Positions 44,101 to 52,785 of a DNA stretch of 64,000 nucleotides are shown in pieces. Position numbers and translations under genes: made by a program. Numbering within the stretch: the stretch's first letter is position 1; every line of letters begins with the position of its first letter. Origin of the DNA: Chloroflexi bacterium AL-N1 (lineage in GTDB: Bacteria > Chloroflexota > Chloroflexia > Chloroflexales > Roseiflexaceae); assembly GCA_013122435.1 (NCBI GenBank), contig WYDT01000023.1, positions 1 to 64,000 of the forward strand. Reading direction: 5' to 3'. A model generated the notes under the pieces. The model had not been told where the DNA came from and ran no database searches. It saw only the letters and a program-made list of their open reading frames with translations.

Positions 44101-47100
44101 AAGGTCGTCGTGTGGTCCCGCGCATCAGTGACAGCCTCTGGCCGCCCCAGGGCATCATACGCAATACGTGTCGTCTGATCGAGTGCATCCGTTATAGCAA
44201 CCAGATCGCCCGCTTCATTATACGACATGGTTGTGGTGCCTTGCTCAGGATGCGTAACCGCAGTGAGCATCTCCAGCCAACCAGACTGCTCGGCGTAGGT
44301 CATCTCGACCTCACGGCCCGTCGCATCGATCACACGTGTCACATTTGGGCCATCGTACTCAAATGTCGTCACTTGATCACGCGCATCCGTGACCGTCTCG
44401 ACATTGCCCCAATCGTCATAGGTCATTGTTGTGGTATTGTTCTCAGCATCAACAATGGTCGTGGGTAGGCCAAGGTCGTTATAGGTAATACGTGTTACAT
44501 TACCTTCAGCATCAATCATCTCGGTCGCCTTGCGTGTGCTGGTATAGCCACGATATAGCGTGCGCCCACCATTTGGATCGATCATCAGGCGCATCAGACC
44601 ATCAGAACCGTAGAAATACTGATTTTGCGTACCCATCTGGTCCTCCGCTGTCGTAAGATACAGCGCGGAAACCGTCTCTGCCTCGGTGCTCCCAATCAGA
44701 TCAACGATCTGGGCCGTATCGGTCAGCACATCGTAGGACATCGTGAGGTCCAGCCCGGTGTTGTTGATCTGGGCAATCACCTGACCATCGTCATTGTAGG
44801 TGTTCGAGAAAACCGTATTACCCGCTTCGTCAATCTTCTCAGAGATAAACCACGTCAGCCACTGTGCCGTGTCATCATCCTCTTCGCCCGTCGGGTAGGG
44901 ATACACATACGTCGCCGTATCACCCAGCGGATTCGTCACCGTCTCCAATCGTCCATACGAGTCATAACCAAAGCGGACTTTGCGTCCGGTGTGGTCACCA
45001 ACCAGAATGAGTCGGGTTGGATTATAAAAATCGTAGCCGAACCAGAGATACCGTCCACCAGGAGCATCAACCCGTGCCAGGCGAGAACCTGTTACGTCAC
45101 CTCGGGTGTAGGTTTCGTGCGTCATCCAGATGCGATTGCCGTTCGAGTCTTGTTGGGCCTCTAGGCGACCCTCCGCGTCAAACAGGTCGGCCCGACGGTC
45201 ACGATAGATCAGCGCCCAGCCGCCACCCTCGCGCCTGGTCAGCAAATGGCGATTACCATCTGGGCTGGCGTACACATCACCACCAACATCCTGAAAGACC
45301 AGGTAAGAACCACGGGGTCGCTGCACAATCACACGGCCATCTTCAGAATCGACAAGCTGCTGCTCATAGTTGTGGACCCAGCCAGGGCTCAGCGCACTCT
45401 CTTGAGTCGCAAGGGTGCTATAGGCACGCTCGAAGTACAGCCCCACATCGGTACATCCCGTCTCGATCCCCAGATCCCGCTCGGCCAGGTTAAATGTGCC
45501 AGTACGTGCATCAATGGGATCGGCAATAGATTTACCCTCGCCAGAGCCATCACACTCTCGTGCATCATCGAGCGGCCCGGCGGTGAAGTAGAACGAGCCA
45601 GCAGTATTACCTCCCGTATTGATAGTCATATGCGTGCCCTGAGTTTCCAATGGTGCTGGATGGGTCAACTTTGGTCCGAAGAAACCAATGTTTGCCCCAT
45701 CACCCTCGATATCGGCACTCCATTCAGTACAACCACGTAGTCCGACATCAATGAATGTTGGATCTTGAAAACCTAGACCACCTTCCGATACACGCTCTGC
45801 TGTTAAGGGATTCTCCCATCCCTGATATACACAGGCATAGAAAGAACCAGCCCACCACTCATTTGGACCAATTTGTCCTGCACCACTTACGATATAAAAA
45901 TTCCCTGGTGCGGCGGGTACCGCATAATCAGGATATCCCCGCCAGTCATTTGAGTCCATATAATCGTTCACCGCACGATAGGGCTGTCCCCAGCCATACT
46001 CGATTGGTGGCGGAGCAATACCCATCAATCCGGTATTGATGACAAATGATGGTGGCATCTCACGACCCGGTGCCGGTGTTGGCTCAGATGGTTCGGTCAC
46101 ACTGACTGCATTCGAAGTAGTCTGGCGCTCTGTATAACGAAAATCAGAGACAGTGACTGTATGTTCCCCATTTTCAGTGAATGCCAGTTCGGTAAAAGCC
46201 TTCTGACCTCCATCAGAACTCCTAAATGTAAAGTCAGGTACTCCGGCAATGGGTCCCTGTGGCAATCCTGACATTGGCACCGACGAGTTCAGATTAAGAC
46301 TGCCCTCGAACTCTGGTACCAGTTCACCGTCCCCATTAAGCACACGTACGATCAGTGTTAATGCAGGATCATTAATGTATGCAGCGGAGGGAGAAAAAGT
46401 GACATCAAACACCACATCTTCAATAGTGATTGGCTCTGAAGTTATTGATCGTGTACCATCAGTAGCTGTCAACGTGTGCTCCCCTGGTACACTTACAAAA
46501 ATTTCGTCCCAGCTATACTGTCCTGCATCGGAATCACGAAATTTGCGACTCCCCAGACCATAGAAAGAAGCAGTACCATCAAAGGTGACCCATCCACGGT
46601 ACTCTGGCACTAAATTACCATCGGTATCACGTACTGTCACCGTTACATCAATAACTGCGGCACCGGCAAAGACTGTATTCGGTGTAACATTTAGAGTTAG
46701 AAAAACTTCCTTTACCGTAATTAGAGCAGAAGTAGCTTCACGATAGCCATCTGATGCGGTTAAGGTGTGTTGACCATGCTCACGGAACATCGCCTCTGTC
46801 CACGTATATTGCCCTGCATCGGCCTCGCGAAATGTACGACTTAGCAATCCATCCAACTTGCTGGTACTCCTAAAACTCACCCGCCCCCGATAGCCAGGCA
46901 CTAAAGCACCACTCGTGTCACGTGCCGATACAGTGACTGTGGTCTCCTCATTGGCAAACACCGTGGTCGGACTCACATCAATGGTCAGCACTACTTCCTT
47001 CACCGTAACTAATGCAGAGGTTGCCTCAAGTGTTCCATCCGAGACCGTCAGTGCGTGCTGACCATGTTCTTGAAACCCTACCTCTGTCCAGGTTTTCTGG

Positions 47101-47606
47101 CCTGCATCGGACTCGCGGAAGAGATGACTACTTGGCAGACCATCAAAATCGCTGGTGCTACTGAATCGTACTCGCCCACTGTAGTCGGTTGCACGTGCAC
47201 CACTAGAGTCAAGCGCGGTGACAGTAACCGTGATCCGTTCTTCTCCGGCAAAGACCGTTGTTGGCGTAACGGTAATTTGCAGGCTTGCAGCACCGTCTGG
47301 TTCAGCCTGTACAGAAACCACAGAAGCTGAATCAACGACAGATTCACTACGAGACGTGTCTGTCCAACGACCAAATACGGTCGTTGCATCCTGCCACCAA
47401 ACACTTATGTCAAGCAATGGGCGGTTTGTCTGCGTGTCTGGGGTGGGCGGACCAAACAGCTCTTCTACGACAGGTTGTTCTTGTTGCGTTGTCACGTGTT
47501 CTTGCGTTGATGCGGCGGAAACCGTTGGAGGTGGTAAGAGACTCACAATAAGCGTGACCAGCACCACCAGGCTGATCAGCCGCGTCCAACGACTATGAGC
47601 TAACAT
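41172..47606 (-). CDS. Large secreted Rhs/YD-repeat polymorphic toxin
   Basis: 2144 residues from the ATG at 47606, with AGGAG ten bases upstream; the longer frame lacks support. A Sec signal peptide (about 1-31) is followed by about four Ig-like repeats of some 85-95 residues (about 90-500), a DUF6531-like entry (D-P-I-D-A-R-T-G-T-F), then a long series of YD repeats (Y-D-x2-G, T-x-Y-T-Y-D) forming the Rhs shell. The RHS core L-T-Y-L-R-A-R-Y-Y ends at D-P-S-G-Y, where Rhs proteins are cut. The 248-residue tip (about 1897-2144) has a W-W-N-E-E-P linker, E-T-R-W-R-L, G-G-I-L-D-G-A-L-Q-W-V-N-D-W and a glycine/alanine-rich hydrophobic end. No PAAR or VgrG part, so export by Sec rather than type VI is inferred. 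The tip is unrecognised; a membrane-acting toxin is my inference. Confidence 0.87.
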   Translation of the reverse strand: MLAHSRWTRLISLVVLVTLIVSLLPPPTVSAASTQEHVTTQQEQPVVEELFGPPTPDTQTNRPLLDISVWWQDATTVFGRWTDTSRSESVVDSASVVSVQAEPDGAASLQITVTPTTVFAGEERITVTVTALDSSGARATDYSGRVRFSSTSDFDGLPSSHLFRESDAGQKTWTEVGFQEHGQHALTVSDGTLEATSALVTVKEVVLTIDVSPTTVFANEETTVTVSARDTSGALVPGYRGRVSFRSTSKLDGLLSRTFREADAGQYTWTEAMFREHGQHTLTASDGYREATSALITVKEVFLTLNVTPNTVFAGAAVIDVTVTVRDTDGNLVPEYRGWVTFDGTASFYGLGSRKFRDSDAGQYSWDEIFVSVPGEHTLTATDGTRSITSEPITIEDVVFDVTFSPSAAYINDPALTLIVRVLNGDGELVPEFEGSLNLNSSVPMSGLPQGPIAGVPDFTFRSSDGGQKAFTELAFTENGEHTVTVSDFRYTERQTTSNAVSVTEPSEPTPAPGREMPPSFVINTGLMGIAPPPIEYGWGQPYRAVNDYMDSNDWRGYPDYAVPAAPGNFYIVSGAGQIGPNEWWAGSFYACVYQGWENPLTAERVSEGGLGFQDPTFIDVGLRGCTEWSADIEGDGANIGFFGPKLTHPAPLETQGTHMTINTGGNTAGSFYFTAGPLDDARECDGSGEGKSIADPIDARTGTFNLAERDLGIETGCTDVGLYFERAYSTLATQESALSPGWVHNYEQQLVDSEDGRVIVQRPRGSYLVFQDVGGDVYASPDGNRHLLTRREGGGWALIYRDRRADLFDAEGRLEAQQDSNGNRIWMTHETYTRGDVTGSRLARVDAPGGRYLWFGYDFYNPTRLILVGDHTGRKVRFGYDSYGRLETVTNPLGDTATYVYPYPTGEEDDDTAQWLTWFISEKIDEAGNTVFSNTYNDDGQVIAQINNTGLDLTMSYDVLTDTAQIVDLIGSTEAETVSALYLTTAEDQMGTQNQYFYGSDGLMRLMIDPNGGRTLYRGYTSTRKATEMIDAEGNVTRITYNDLGLPTTIVDAENNTTTMTYDDWGNVETVTDARDQVTTFEYDGPNVTRVIDATGREVEMTYAEQSGWLEMLTAVTHPEQGTTTMSYNEAGDLVAITDALDQTTRIAYDALGRPEAVTDARDHTTTFTYDDADRLVEMTNPLSETTSMTYDATGNLVRVVDPAGASTVMTYTESMLLTAIEDPLEGVVTIEYDGVGRPRVITDQLGNTTTTTYDQAGRPVAVTDPLDNTTRYAYDLLGNTTVLTDANGHATTMTYDRLSRLTSLVNAEGQALRYRYDAVGNVVAISDTLDAATTLTYDDLNRPLMVTDADGHTTTYTYNARGLLDSIKDGNDQVTQYAYTPLGQIKEVIANLQPGVAPGNDVNVSTQFVYDAVGNLTRLTDPRSYETTFTYDAANRVESSTDPLDRTSSYTYDARGLVERLTKPDGTEIEYAYDERGLLTGLTAPDQTVTYDYDALGRRTEMVDTTGTTTYEYDDASRPLTITLSMGDAVGYRYDAVGNRTRLIYPDGQVARLDYNAANQMATVTDWNSQQTSYTYDAVGRMERALLPNGVRTVYNYSAAGLIDSITHATDTGLIGSYTYTYDDTGRRLTATEDGRTLTYDYDGLYRLQGVDGSDGSEYRYTYDAAGNRLTAEEPSGTTNATYDVANQLLTLNGVPVQYDANGNLIDDGTQQYVYDDLDRLVSVTQGITTTTFGYTGDGDRLWQEVADARTTFALDLNTALPQVLAQQSPDQSTRYLPGIGQQVGAVWQYLHTDALGSIRHITGADGSVSGSWRYSPFGQIESTSGDGSLFGYTGEPQDPASGLTYLRARYYHPALGRFLTPDAIVPDVLNGQAWNAYAYVYNDPINWVDPSGYAPWDGPVNRIREAAGNAWRSVKDGFGRAKQWWNEEPDECECENRDLLPSWGSLSLAGFGALGLGYYTSPTDVRASIAMEERTKGWFSKTPWQQVGDPPYSGTYEEMEQIMPPGKTKVVTKEGRRFIGPWKETRWRLKQTGVKVVQGIRGLPGALIGGGILDGALQWVNDWYRCLTRAERAHNILVAGLFGVLAGVAGAAVFSAVAALAVPAAGNVAGSAIALVFGATAGFLAGNSPTFNNRRQAMLIR
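41799..42536 (-). repeat. Rhs core repeat, parent copy
   Basis: The segment coding from L-L-T-L-N-G-V to W-W-N-E-E-P. It recurs with near identity in the three orphan cassettes at about 37293-38034 (full length), 35525-36180 and 39450-40099 (both shorter at the upstream side). Confidence 0.78.
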
Positions 47607-47999
47607 AGTGTTCTTCTCCTGATTTACAGGATATATGATCGCCACCTGAGAAGACCACAACCCCACACACAGTTATCCCTTGTGGGCAAGCAAGTCAGAC
47701 AAATCGTTACAGGGACTGGTTGTATAAACAAATAAAGGGTTTACATTGCTTCTCGTAAACAGATATTAACATGAAGAAATTGTTTATTCAAGTTAAACAT
47801 TTTTTGCGTTTGTTTGTATATTTCTTAATATATACGTTGATCCAGAAAGCATAAACACGTCACATTACCGAAACAGTGTAAAAAGTAAAATAAGAGTAAA
47901 ACACCACCCTGTAGATGGACGGCTTGCCCGTCCACCGACAAAACCTCAATGCGTTATAATTGAACATTCGGAATTCACATATACAAAGGACCCACCCCC
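47607..47999. other. AT-rich divergent intergenic region
   Basis: 393 bases between the Rhs gene (minus) and the phosphoesterase gene (plus). Strongly AT-rich around 47700-47880. The Rhs leader holds an inverted repeat CCCACA/TGTGGG (47662-47686), and a palindrome TGGACGGcttgcCCGTCCA lies at 47916-47934. No gene seen. Confidence 0.5.
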
Positions 48000-48464
48000 A
48001 TGCAGATCGGTGTTCTGGCCGACACACACGGCTACCTCGACCCACGCGCCATCGCGGCCCTGCGCGGCGTTGAACACATCCTCCACGCAGGCGATATCGG
48101 TAACATAGCGATCATCACCGCACTTGAAGAACTCGCATCGGTGACTGCGATTCATGGTAACGTCGATTATGGCACCCCGCTGGCTCGACAATTCCCCGCA
48201 GCGCAATCACTGATGTTCAACGACACACGCATCTATATGACACATATCGGTGACAAACCCGAACGCTTGATCAATGCCTTGCCAGAACCACACCCTGATG
48301 TCTATATCTTTGGTCATAGCCATATTGCGCTGCTGGAAACCCACAACAACGTCGTATTTCTCAACCCAGGTGCAGCCGGGCGACCACGCTTCGGTGGAGG
48401 GCTTTCGGTTGCATTGCTTACGATCACAAGTGGTAGCGCAACAGCACAAATTGTACCGTTGTAG
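48000..48464 (+). CDS. YfcE/MJ0936-type metallophosphoesterase
   Basis: 154 residues; AAAGGA upstream of the ATG. All metal motifs of the small calcineurin-like phosphoesterases are present: D-T-H-G (residues 8-11), H-A-G-D-I-G, G-N-V-D and G-H-S-H, with N-P-G-A-A-G at the end. A cytoplasmic manganese-type phosphodiesterase is expected; the natural substrate is unknown. Confidence 0.88.
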   Translation: MQIGVLADTHGYLDPRAIAALRGVEHILHAGDIGNIAIITALEELASVTAIHGNVDYGTPLARQFPAAQSLMFNDTRIYMTHIGDKPERLINALPEPHPDVYIFGHSHIALLETHNNVVFLNPGAAGRPRFGGGLSVALLTITSGSATAQIVPL

Positions 48465-48612
48465 AGCCATATTGAACTAATCTACACGGGTCAATTTGGT
48501 ACATTTATAATCAAATTCCTACTAGCGTCGACCACATATTTGGGGTATACTACCAAAGCATCCAACAAGTCACGTTCTTTGTCCAGGGAGGAATCTTTGG
48601 AGGCCATCTTCG

Positions 48613-49026
48613 ATGATTAAGCCTGATTTTATGCGCTCTCCAACCGAATATAGCGATCAAGACATTGATCGGCTCCAGATGGAACTGGAAGAAGCGCAGA
48701 AGACGATCCGTGAACTCACACGCAAACTGAGTAAAGAACAACAGAAGAATGCAGAAGCGGCGCGAGCCTACAATCTGACGGTAGCTAATCTGGTTGAGAC
48801 CACCCGCGAGAACACGTTACTTTCACGCGAGTTAGACGAGCTTAAAGCACGTTCCAAACGAGAATCACAACCTTTTACCTTTGGAAGTTATACGCTGGAT
48901 CTTACACCAACTGAAATTAGCGCCATCCGTAAAGCCATGGCTCGCATACATCACCCAGACGTTGGTGGTGATATCAACCGCATGAAAATGTGGAATGCGG
49001 CCCTTGATCCATTAGAAGAAACGTAG
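48613..49026 (+). CDS. Coiled-coil protein with C-terminal J-domain-like motif
   Basis: 137 residues. Residues 15-85 are a coiled coil (L-E-E-A-Q-K-T-I-R-E-L-T-R-K-L-S-K-E). The C-terminal part reads L-D-L-T-P-T-E-I-S-A-I-R-K-A-M-A-R-I then H-H-P-D-V-G-G-D, M-W-N-A-A-L-D-x-L: helix II, the H-P-D tripeptide and helix III of DnaJ domains. The H-P-D contacts Hsp70 in known J-proteins. A stand-alone co-chaperone with an N-terminal coiled coil is inferred. GGAGG lies ten bases upstream. Confidence 0.72.
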   Translation: MIKPDFMRSPTEYSDQDIDRLQMELEEAQKTIRELTRKLSKEQQKNAEAARAYNLTVANLVETTRENTLLSRELDELKARSKRESQPFTFGSYTLDLTPTEISAIRKAMARIHHPDVGGDINRMKMWNAALDPLEET

Positions 49027-49141
49027 GTCTGTCACAAGTTCAGCGTGAGTCTATCACTGAATACACACCAACGACCTTCCACTCGTTTCAAACCATAACA
49101 AGCGTGAGCATACATCATCAATACAGCGTCATATATATGTA

Positions 49142-50809
49142 ATGACCACTGACCAGTCAACAACGTTGAGTTTACTCTTCCCACCAGATGCTCCTGCAGC
49201 AACCACAACACGTAGCGGGATACCCAACGAAGACGATCTGGGCCTGCATATGATCGTGACGATGATCGACCCGGACGGGCAGCATCAGCGCTTTATTGCC
49301 GACACACTTAGCCATCTCATATATGATCCACACACGATTCGTTACCGCCAAGCGATCTTTGCGGACTTGCAGCGCCTCCCGCAACTGGTAGAACAACTGC
49401 TGGCGCTGCTCCCACACCTGCGCGATCTCACAGATTCCGGGGGCAGCCTCCTCTGGCATAGCGACACACCGCTGCTTCAAGTGGCCTCACGACTCGCCGA
49501 GTTAGATAACTATGTACGTTGTGTTGAAGAGCTATCGTCCGCACTCGATGACGCGGGTGATGCACTAAGTGCGGAAGGGCTATTGGCATTACGAACTTCG
49601 CTCAACACCCTGCGCGCAGAGCCAGATTATGTCCAACTGGCCCAGGAACTCCCCGAGCTACGCAGCCGCATGAACGAGGCCAGCAGCATCACCATTGGTG
49701 TGAATCTGGACCCACAACTCAACCCCGAGTCGGCGACCATCGTTTCGATCAACACAACGCGCTTTGCCGGTAAGGGCACACTGCTTGATCGGCTGCTGGG
49801 TGACCACGCCGCACAGGAAACGACACGCGGCGTGAGCAGTCTGTACAAAGCGAACGAGAACCAGCCCCACACCCCAGAACACGATCTCTTTCGTGACATG
49901 CGCCGCCTGCTCGAACGCATCGCAGCACCCGTGGCCAAAGTCCTGGATCGCTATCGGCGCATTCGCCTCGGCCCACTGGCGACTATCGAGCCGGAACTGG
50001 CCTTCTACCTTGGCGCGGTAAAGTTGGCAAACGAATTACAGGATGCAGGTTTGCCACTCTGTCAGCCAAAAATCGCACCAGCCGACGAACGCACCTGTGT
50101 TATCGAAGACACCTACAATATCGATCTTGTCTTACGCATGCGTCACCTGCACGATACAGAACTCACCAAAACCGTCGTCACAAACGACGTAACCTTCGAC
50201 CAGCACGCCACCATTGCGCTTCTGACTGGACCAAACAGCGGTGGCAAGACGACCTACACCCGTGCGGTTGGACAGGCACACATCCTGTTCCAGGCCGGTT
50301 TACCCATCCCAGGCCGGCAGGCGCGTATCAGTCCCGTTGACGGCATCTACACACACTTTGCAACAGCAGAACGGCTCGACATTGGCCGAGGCCGCCTGGC
50401 TGAAGAACTGGAACGCATAGCAACCATCTTCGCCTCAGCCAGCCGCCATAGCCTCATCCTGATCAACGAACCCTTTACCAGCACCGACTACAACGCCGCA
50501 CGTGTCCTCGGGCGCGACCTGGTGGCCGGATTACAAATGCTTGGCGCACGAACCCTCCTCGTTACCCACCTCCACGACCTCGTGCACGATGCACTGGCCC
50601 TCAACAATGGTACCACCCACGCAGGTATTACCAGTCTGGTAGCAGGCGCAACCATCACCGATGATGACAGCGAAGGGTTGCAACCAACATACCACGTGAC
50701 TCATGGACAACCACAGAACGTCGGCTATGCCACTGAACTCGCGCACCGCTACGGCTTGAGTCGTGAGCAGATCGCCCGAACCCTGCGCGAACGTGGGCTC
50801 ACCGACTAG
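49142..50809 (+). CDS. Short MutS-family ATPase
   Basis: 555 residues. The N-terminal 340 residues are helical, like MutS core domains; the mismatch-binding and connector domains are missing. The ATPase domain has Walker A G-P-N-S-G-G-K-T-T (363-371), Walker B L-I-L-I-N-E-P-F, and the later T-L-L-V-T-H-L-H-D signature. It is related to stand-alone MutS-like proteins annotated as DNA mismatch repair proteins, whose role is not settled. No Smr nuclease domain is seen. It likely acts in DNA recombination or repair, but this is inferred. Confidence 0.85.
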   Translation: MTTDQSTTLSLLFPPDAPAATTTRSGIPNEDDLGLHMIVTMIDPDGQHQRFIADTLSHLIYDPHTIRYRQAIFADLQRLPQLVEQLLALLPHLRDLTDSGGSLLWHSDTPLLQVASRLAELDNYVRCVEELSSALDDAGDALSAEGLLALRTSLNTLRAEPDYVQLAQELPELRSRMNEASSITIGVNLDPQLNPESATIVSINTTRFAGKGTLLDRLLGDHAAQETTRGVSSLYKANENQPHTPEHDLFRDMRRLLERIAAPVAKVLDRYRRIRLGPLATIEPELAFYLGAVKLANELQDAGLPLCQPKIAPADERTCVIEDTYNIDLVLRMRHLHDTELTKTVVTNDVTFDQHATIALLTGPNSGGKTTYTRAVGQAHILFQAGLPIPGRQARISPVDGIYTHFATAERLDIGRGRLAEELERIATIFASASRHSLILINEPFTSTDYNAARVLGRDLVAGLQMLGARTLLVTHLHDLVHDALALNNGTTHAGITSLVAGATITDDDSEGLQPTYHVTHGQPQNVGYATELAHRYGLSREQIARTLRERGLTD

Positions 50810-50924
50810 CCATTTTTCCAGGTACACAGCTAGCCGCTCAGGTGATGCCGCTCACGCAGAAACGCGGTACAGTATGGCCAGAACTCAAAAACACCACATA
50901 CCTGTGTGATACAAGGAGTACTTT

Positions 50925-51830
50925 ATGGATGCTACAAACGATCTTAGTGTGCTAAGTGCCATGTCGACTCAGATGGCCGATGCCGTCGAGCGAGTGGGCC
51001 AGAGCCTTGTGATGGTCAATGGTCGACAGCGCCAATCGGCGAGCGGAGTGGTCTATGCACCAAACACCATTCTGACCGCCGATCATGTACTCGAACGTGA
51101 GGAAGATCTGACCATCGAAACACCGGACCAGCGCAAACTACCGGCCAGATTCGCAGGCCGTGACTCAGCCACTGACCTCGCCATACTCGATGTACCAGAC
51201 CTTGGCCTCGACCCGGCCACCACGACTGACGTGGCACGAGTTGGACAATTCGTGCTGGCAGTGGGACGACCCACCAGCGATGGACCTATGGCGAGTCTTG
51301 GTATCGTAAGCGCGGTTGGCGGCCCTGTCCGAACACAGCGCGGCGCTATGCTTGAGCAATACATCCGCACAGACGCCACACCCTACCCCGGTTTCTCCGG
51401 CGGGCCATTGACCAGCACCGACGGAACTGTGCTCGGCATCGTCACCACGGGACTGGTGGGCGGCGTCGCACTGGCGGTTCCCAGCCCAATCGCCTGGCGT
51501 ATCGCTGAAACATTGACCCAGCACGGCACGGTCAAACGGGGCTTCCTTGGCCTGAGTTGCCAACCCGTTCCCCTGCCCGATCAATATCGGCAGGGTCGTG
51601 AGCAAGAACGTGGCTTGCTGGTGGTGCGCGTCGAGGATGATAGTCCAGCCGAAAAAGGCGGCCTGTTGTTAGGCGACGTCATCATCACGCTGGATGGCAA
51701 CAACCTCAGCGATACCGACGACTTGCAGGCATTGCTCACGGGCAATCGGGTGGGTCAGGCGGTTCCGGTTGAAGTTGTGCGCGGGGGTACGCCACAAACC
51801 CTTCAAGTCACTATTGGACAACGCAAGTAA
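50925..51830 (+). CDS. Trypsin-like serine protease with PDZ domain (HtrA/DegP-like) 1
   Basis: 301 residues, no signal peptide. Catalytic triad visible: His in L-T-A-D-H-V-L, Asp in A-T-D-L-A-I-L and Ser in G-F-S-G-G-P-L; the usual Asn before Ser is Phe. A PDZ domain covers about 205-298 (R-G-F-L-G-L ... P-A-E-K-G-G-L-L-L-G-D-V-I). AAGGAG precedes the ATG. First of a three-gene operon with a second protease and a regulator. A cytoplasmic or membrane-associated protease is inferred from the lack of a signal. Confidence 0.86.
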   Translation: MDATNDLSVLSAMSTQMADAVERVGQSLVMVNGRQRQSASGVVYAPNTILTADHVLEREEDLTIETPDQRKLPARFAGRDSATDLAILDVPDLGLDPATTTDVARVGQFVLAVGRPTSDGPMASLGIVSAVGGPVRTQRGAMLEQYIRTDATPYPGFSGGPLTSTDGTVLGIVTTGLVGGVALAVPSPIAWRIAETLTQHGTVKRGFLGLSCQPVPLPDQYRQGREQERGLLVVRVEDDSPAEKGGLLLGDVIITLDGNNLSDTDDLQALLTGNRVGQAVPVEVVRGGTPQTLQVTIGQRK

Positions 51831-51849
51831 CACCAGAGACAGGTATTGT

Positions 51850-52785
51850 ATGATAAATAAAACGGCATCTCATCCATCCATTGAAGCGCTCATTGCATCT
51901 GATCCTGCCTCGAACGCTGTTACGCACATCGTGGATCAGTTGCAACCCAGCGTCGTTCAGGTGCGAAATCGACGGCGGGGTGGTGGCACAGGCGTCATCT
52001 GGCGTACAGATGGCAGCATTGTGACCAATTATCATGTTGTGGGGAATGCCAGCGAAGTCCAGATCGGTCTGTTCGATGGGCGTACGCTTACCGCAACCGT
52101 GAGCGACCGCAACCCGACACTGGATCTGGCGCTGCTCAAAGCCGACACTACCGATCTCCCTGCTGCACCAGTCGACGACTCCTCGACACTGCAAGTGGGT
52201 GAACTAGTGCTGGCTATCGGTCACCCGTGGGGCCAGCCCTGGGTCGTCACCGCTGGAATTGTGAGTGGACTGGGCAACGTAACCATCACCAATACAAACC
52301 AGCAGGTGCAATACATTCGCTCAGACGTCCGGCTGGCACCAGGGAACTCTGGCGGCCCATTGCTCAACGCACGTGGCGCGGTGGTCGGCATCAACGCGAT
52401 GATCTTTGGTGGCGACCTGTCCGTGGCTATTCCCAGCCACGCAGCGATCACCTGGATCGCCGGGCTGCCCAGCCGTCGCATTACACTGGGCATTCAGGTA
52501 CAGACGGTGGAGTTGCCTGGCACACTTCGTCGGGGTTCACTTGCCCAACGCAAAGCGGGTGTGATGATCGTCGGAGTCAACCCCAACGGCCCGGCCAGCA
52601 AAGCCACCCTCTCCGTCGGTGATGTGCTGGTCGATGTGAGCGGCATGCCGGTCGAAAACACTGCTGCTCTGCTTGAGGCTCTGGCACGACGTGACGCTAC
52701 CGAGATCATCAAGCTCAATGTGCTCCGTGGTGGTGCACTGACCACCGTTGATGTGCACGTTGACGCATCAGAACAGATAGTATGA
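51850..52785 (+). CDS. Trypsin-like serine protease with PDZ domain (HtrA/DegP-like) 2
   Basis: 311 residues from the ATG at 51850; the longer frame overlaps the first protease. Triad: His in T-N-Y-H-V-V, Asp in L-D-L-A-L-L, Ser in P-G-N-S-G-G-P. The PDZ domain follows (A-G-V-M-I-V-G-V-N-P-N-G-P-A). No signal peptide. It is a paralogue of the first protease, 19 bases downstream, and its stop overlaps the regulator start (ATGA). Confidence 0.88.
   Translation: MINKTASHPSIEALIASDPASNAVTHIVDQLQPSVVQVRNRRRGGGTGVIWRTDGSIVTNYHVVGNASEVQIGLFDGRTLTATVSDRNPTLDLALLKADTTDLPAAPVDDSSTLQVGELVLAIGHPWGQPWVVTAGIVSGLGNVTITNTNQQVQYIRSDVRLAPGNSGGPLLNARGAVVGINAMIFGGDLSVAIPSHAAITWIAGLPSRRITLGIQVQTVELPGTLRRGSLAQRKAGVMIVGVNPNGPASKATLSVGDVLVDVSGMPVENTAALLEALARRDATEIIKLNVLRGGALTTVDVHVDASEQIV

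Noticed and set aside
42537..44468. Long plus-strand frames across the Rhs gene (for example 43473-44468)
   Set aside because: Antisense shadows of the YD repeats; the repeated composition keeps the opposite strand open.
34825..47606. A mobile element carrying the Rhs array
   Set aside because: No transposase, integrase, terminal repeats or tRNA boundary was seen.
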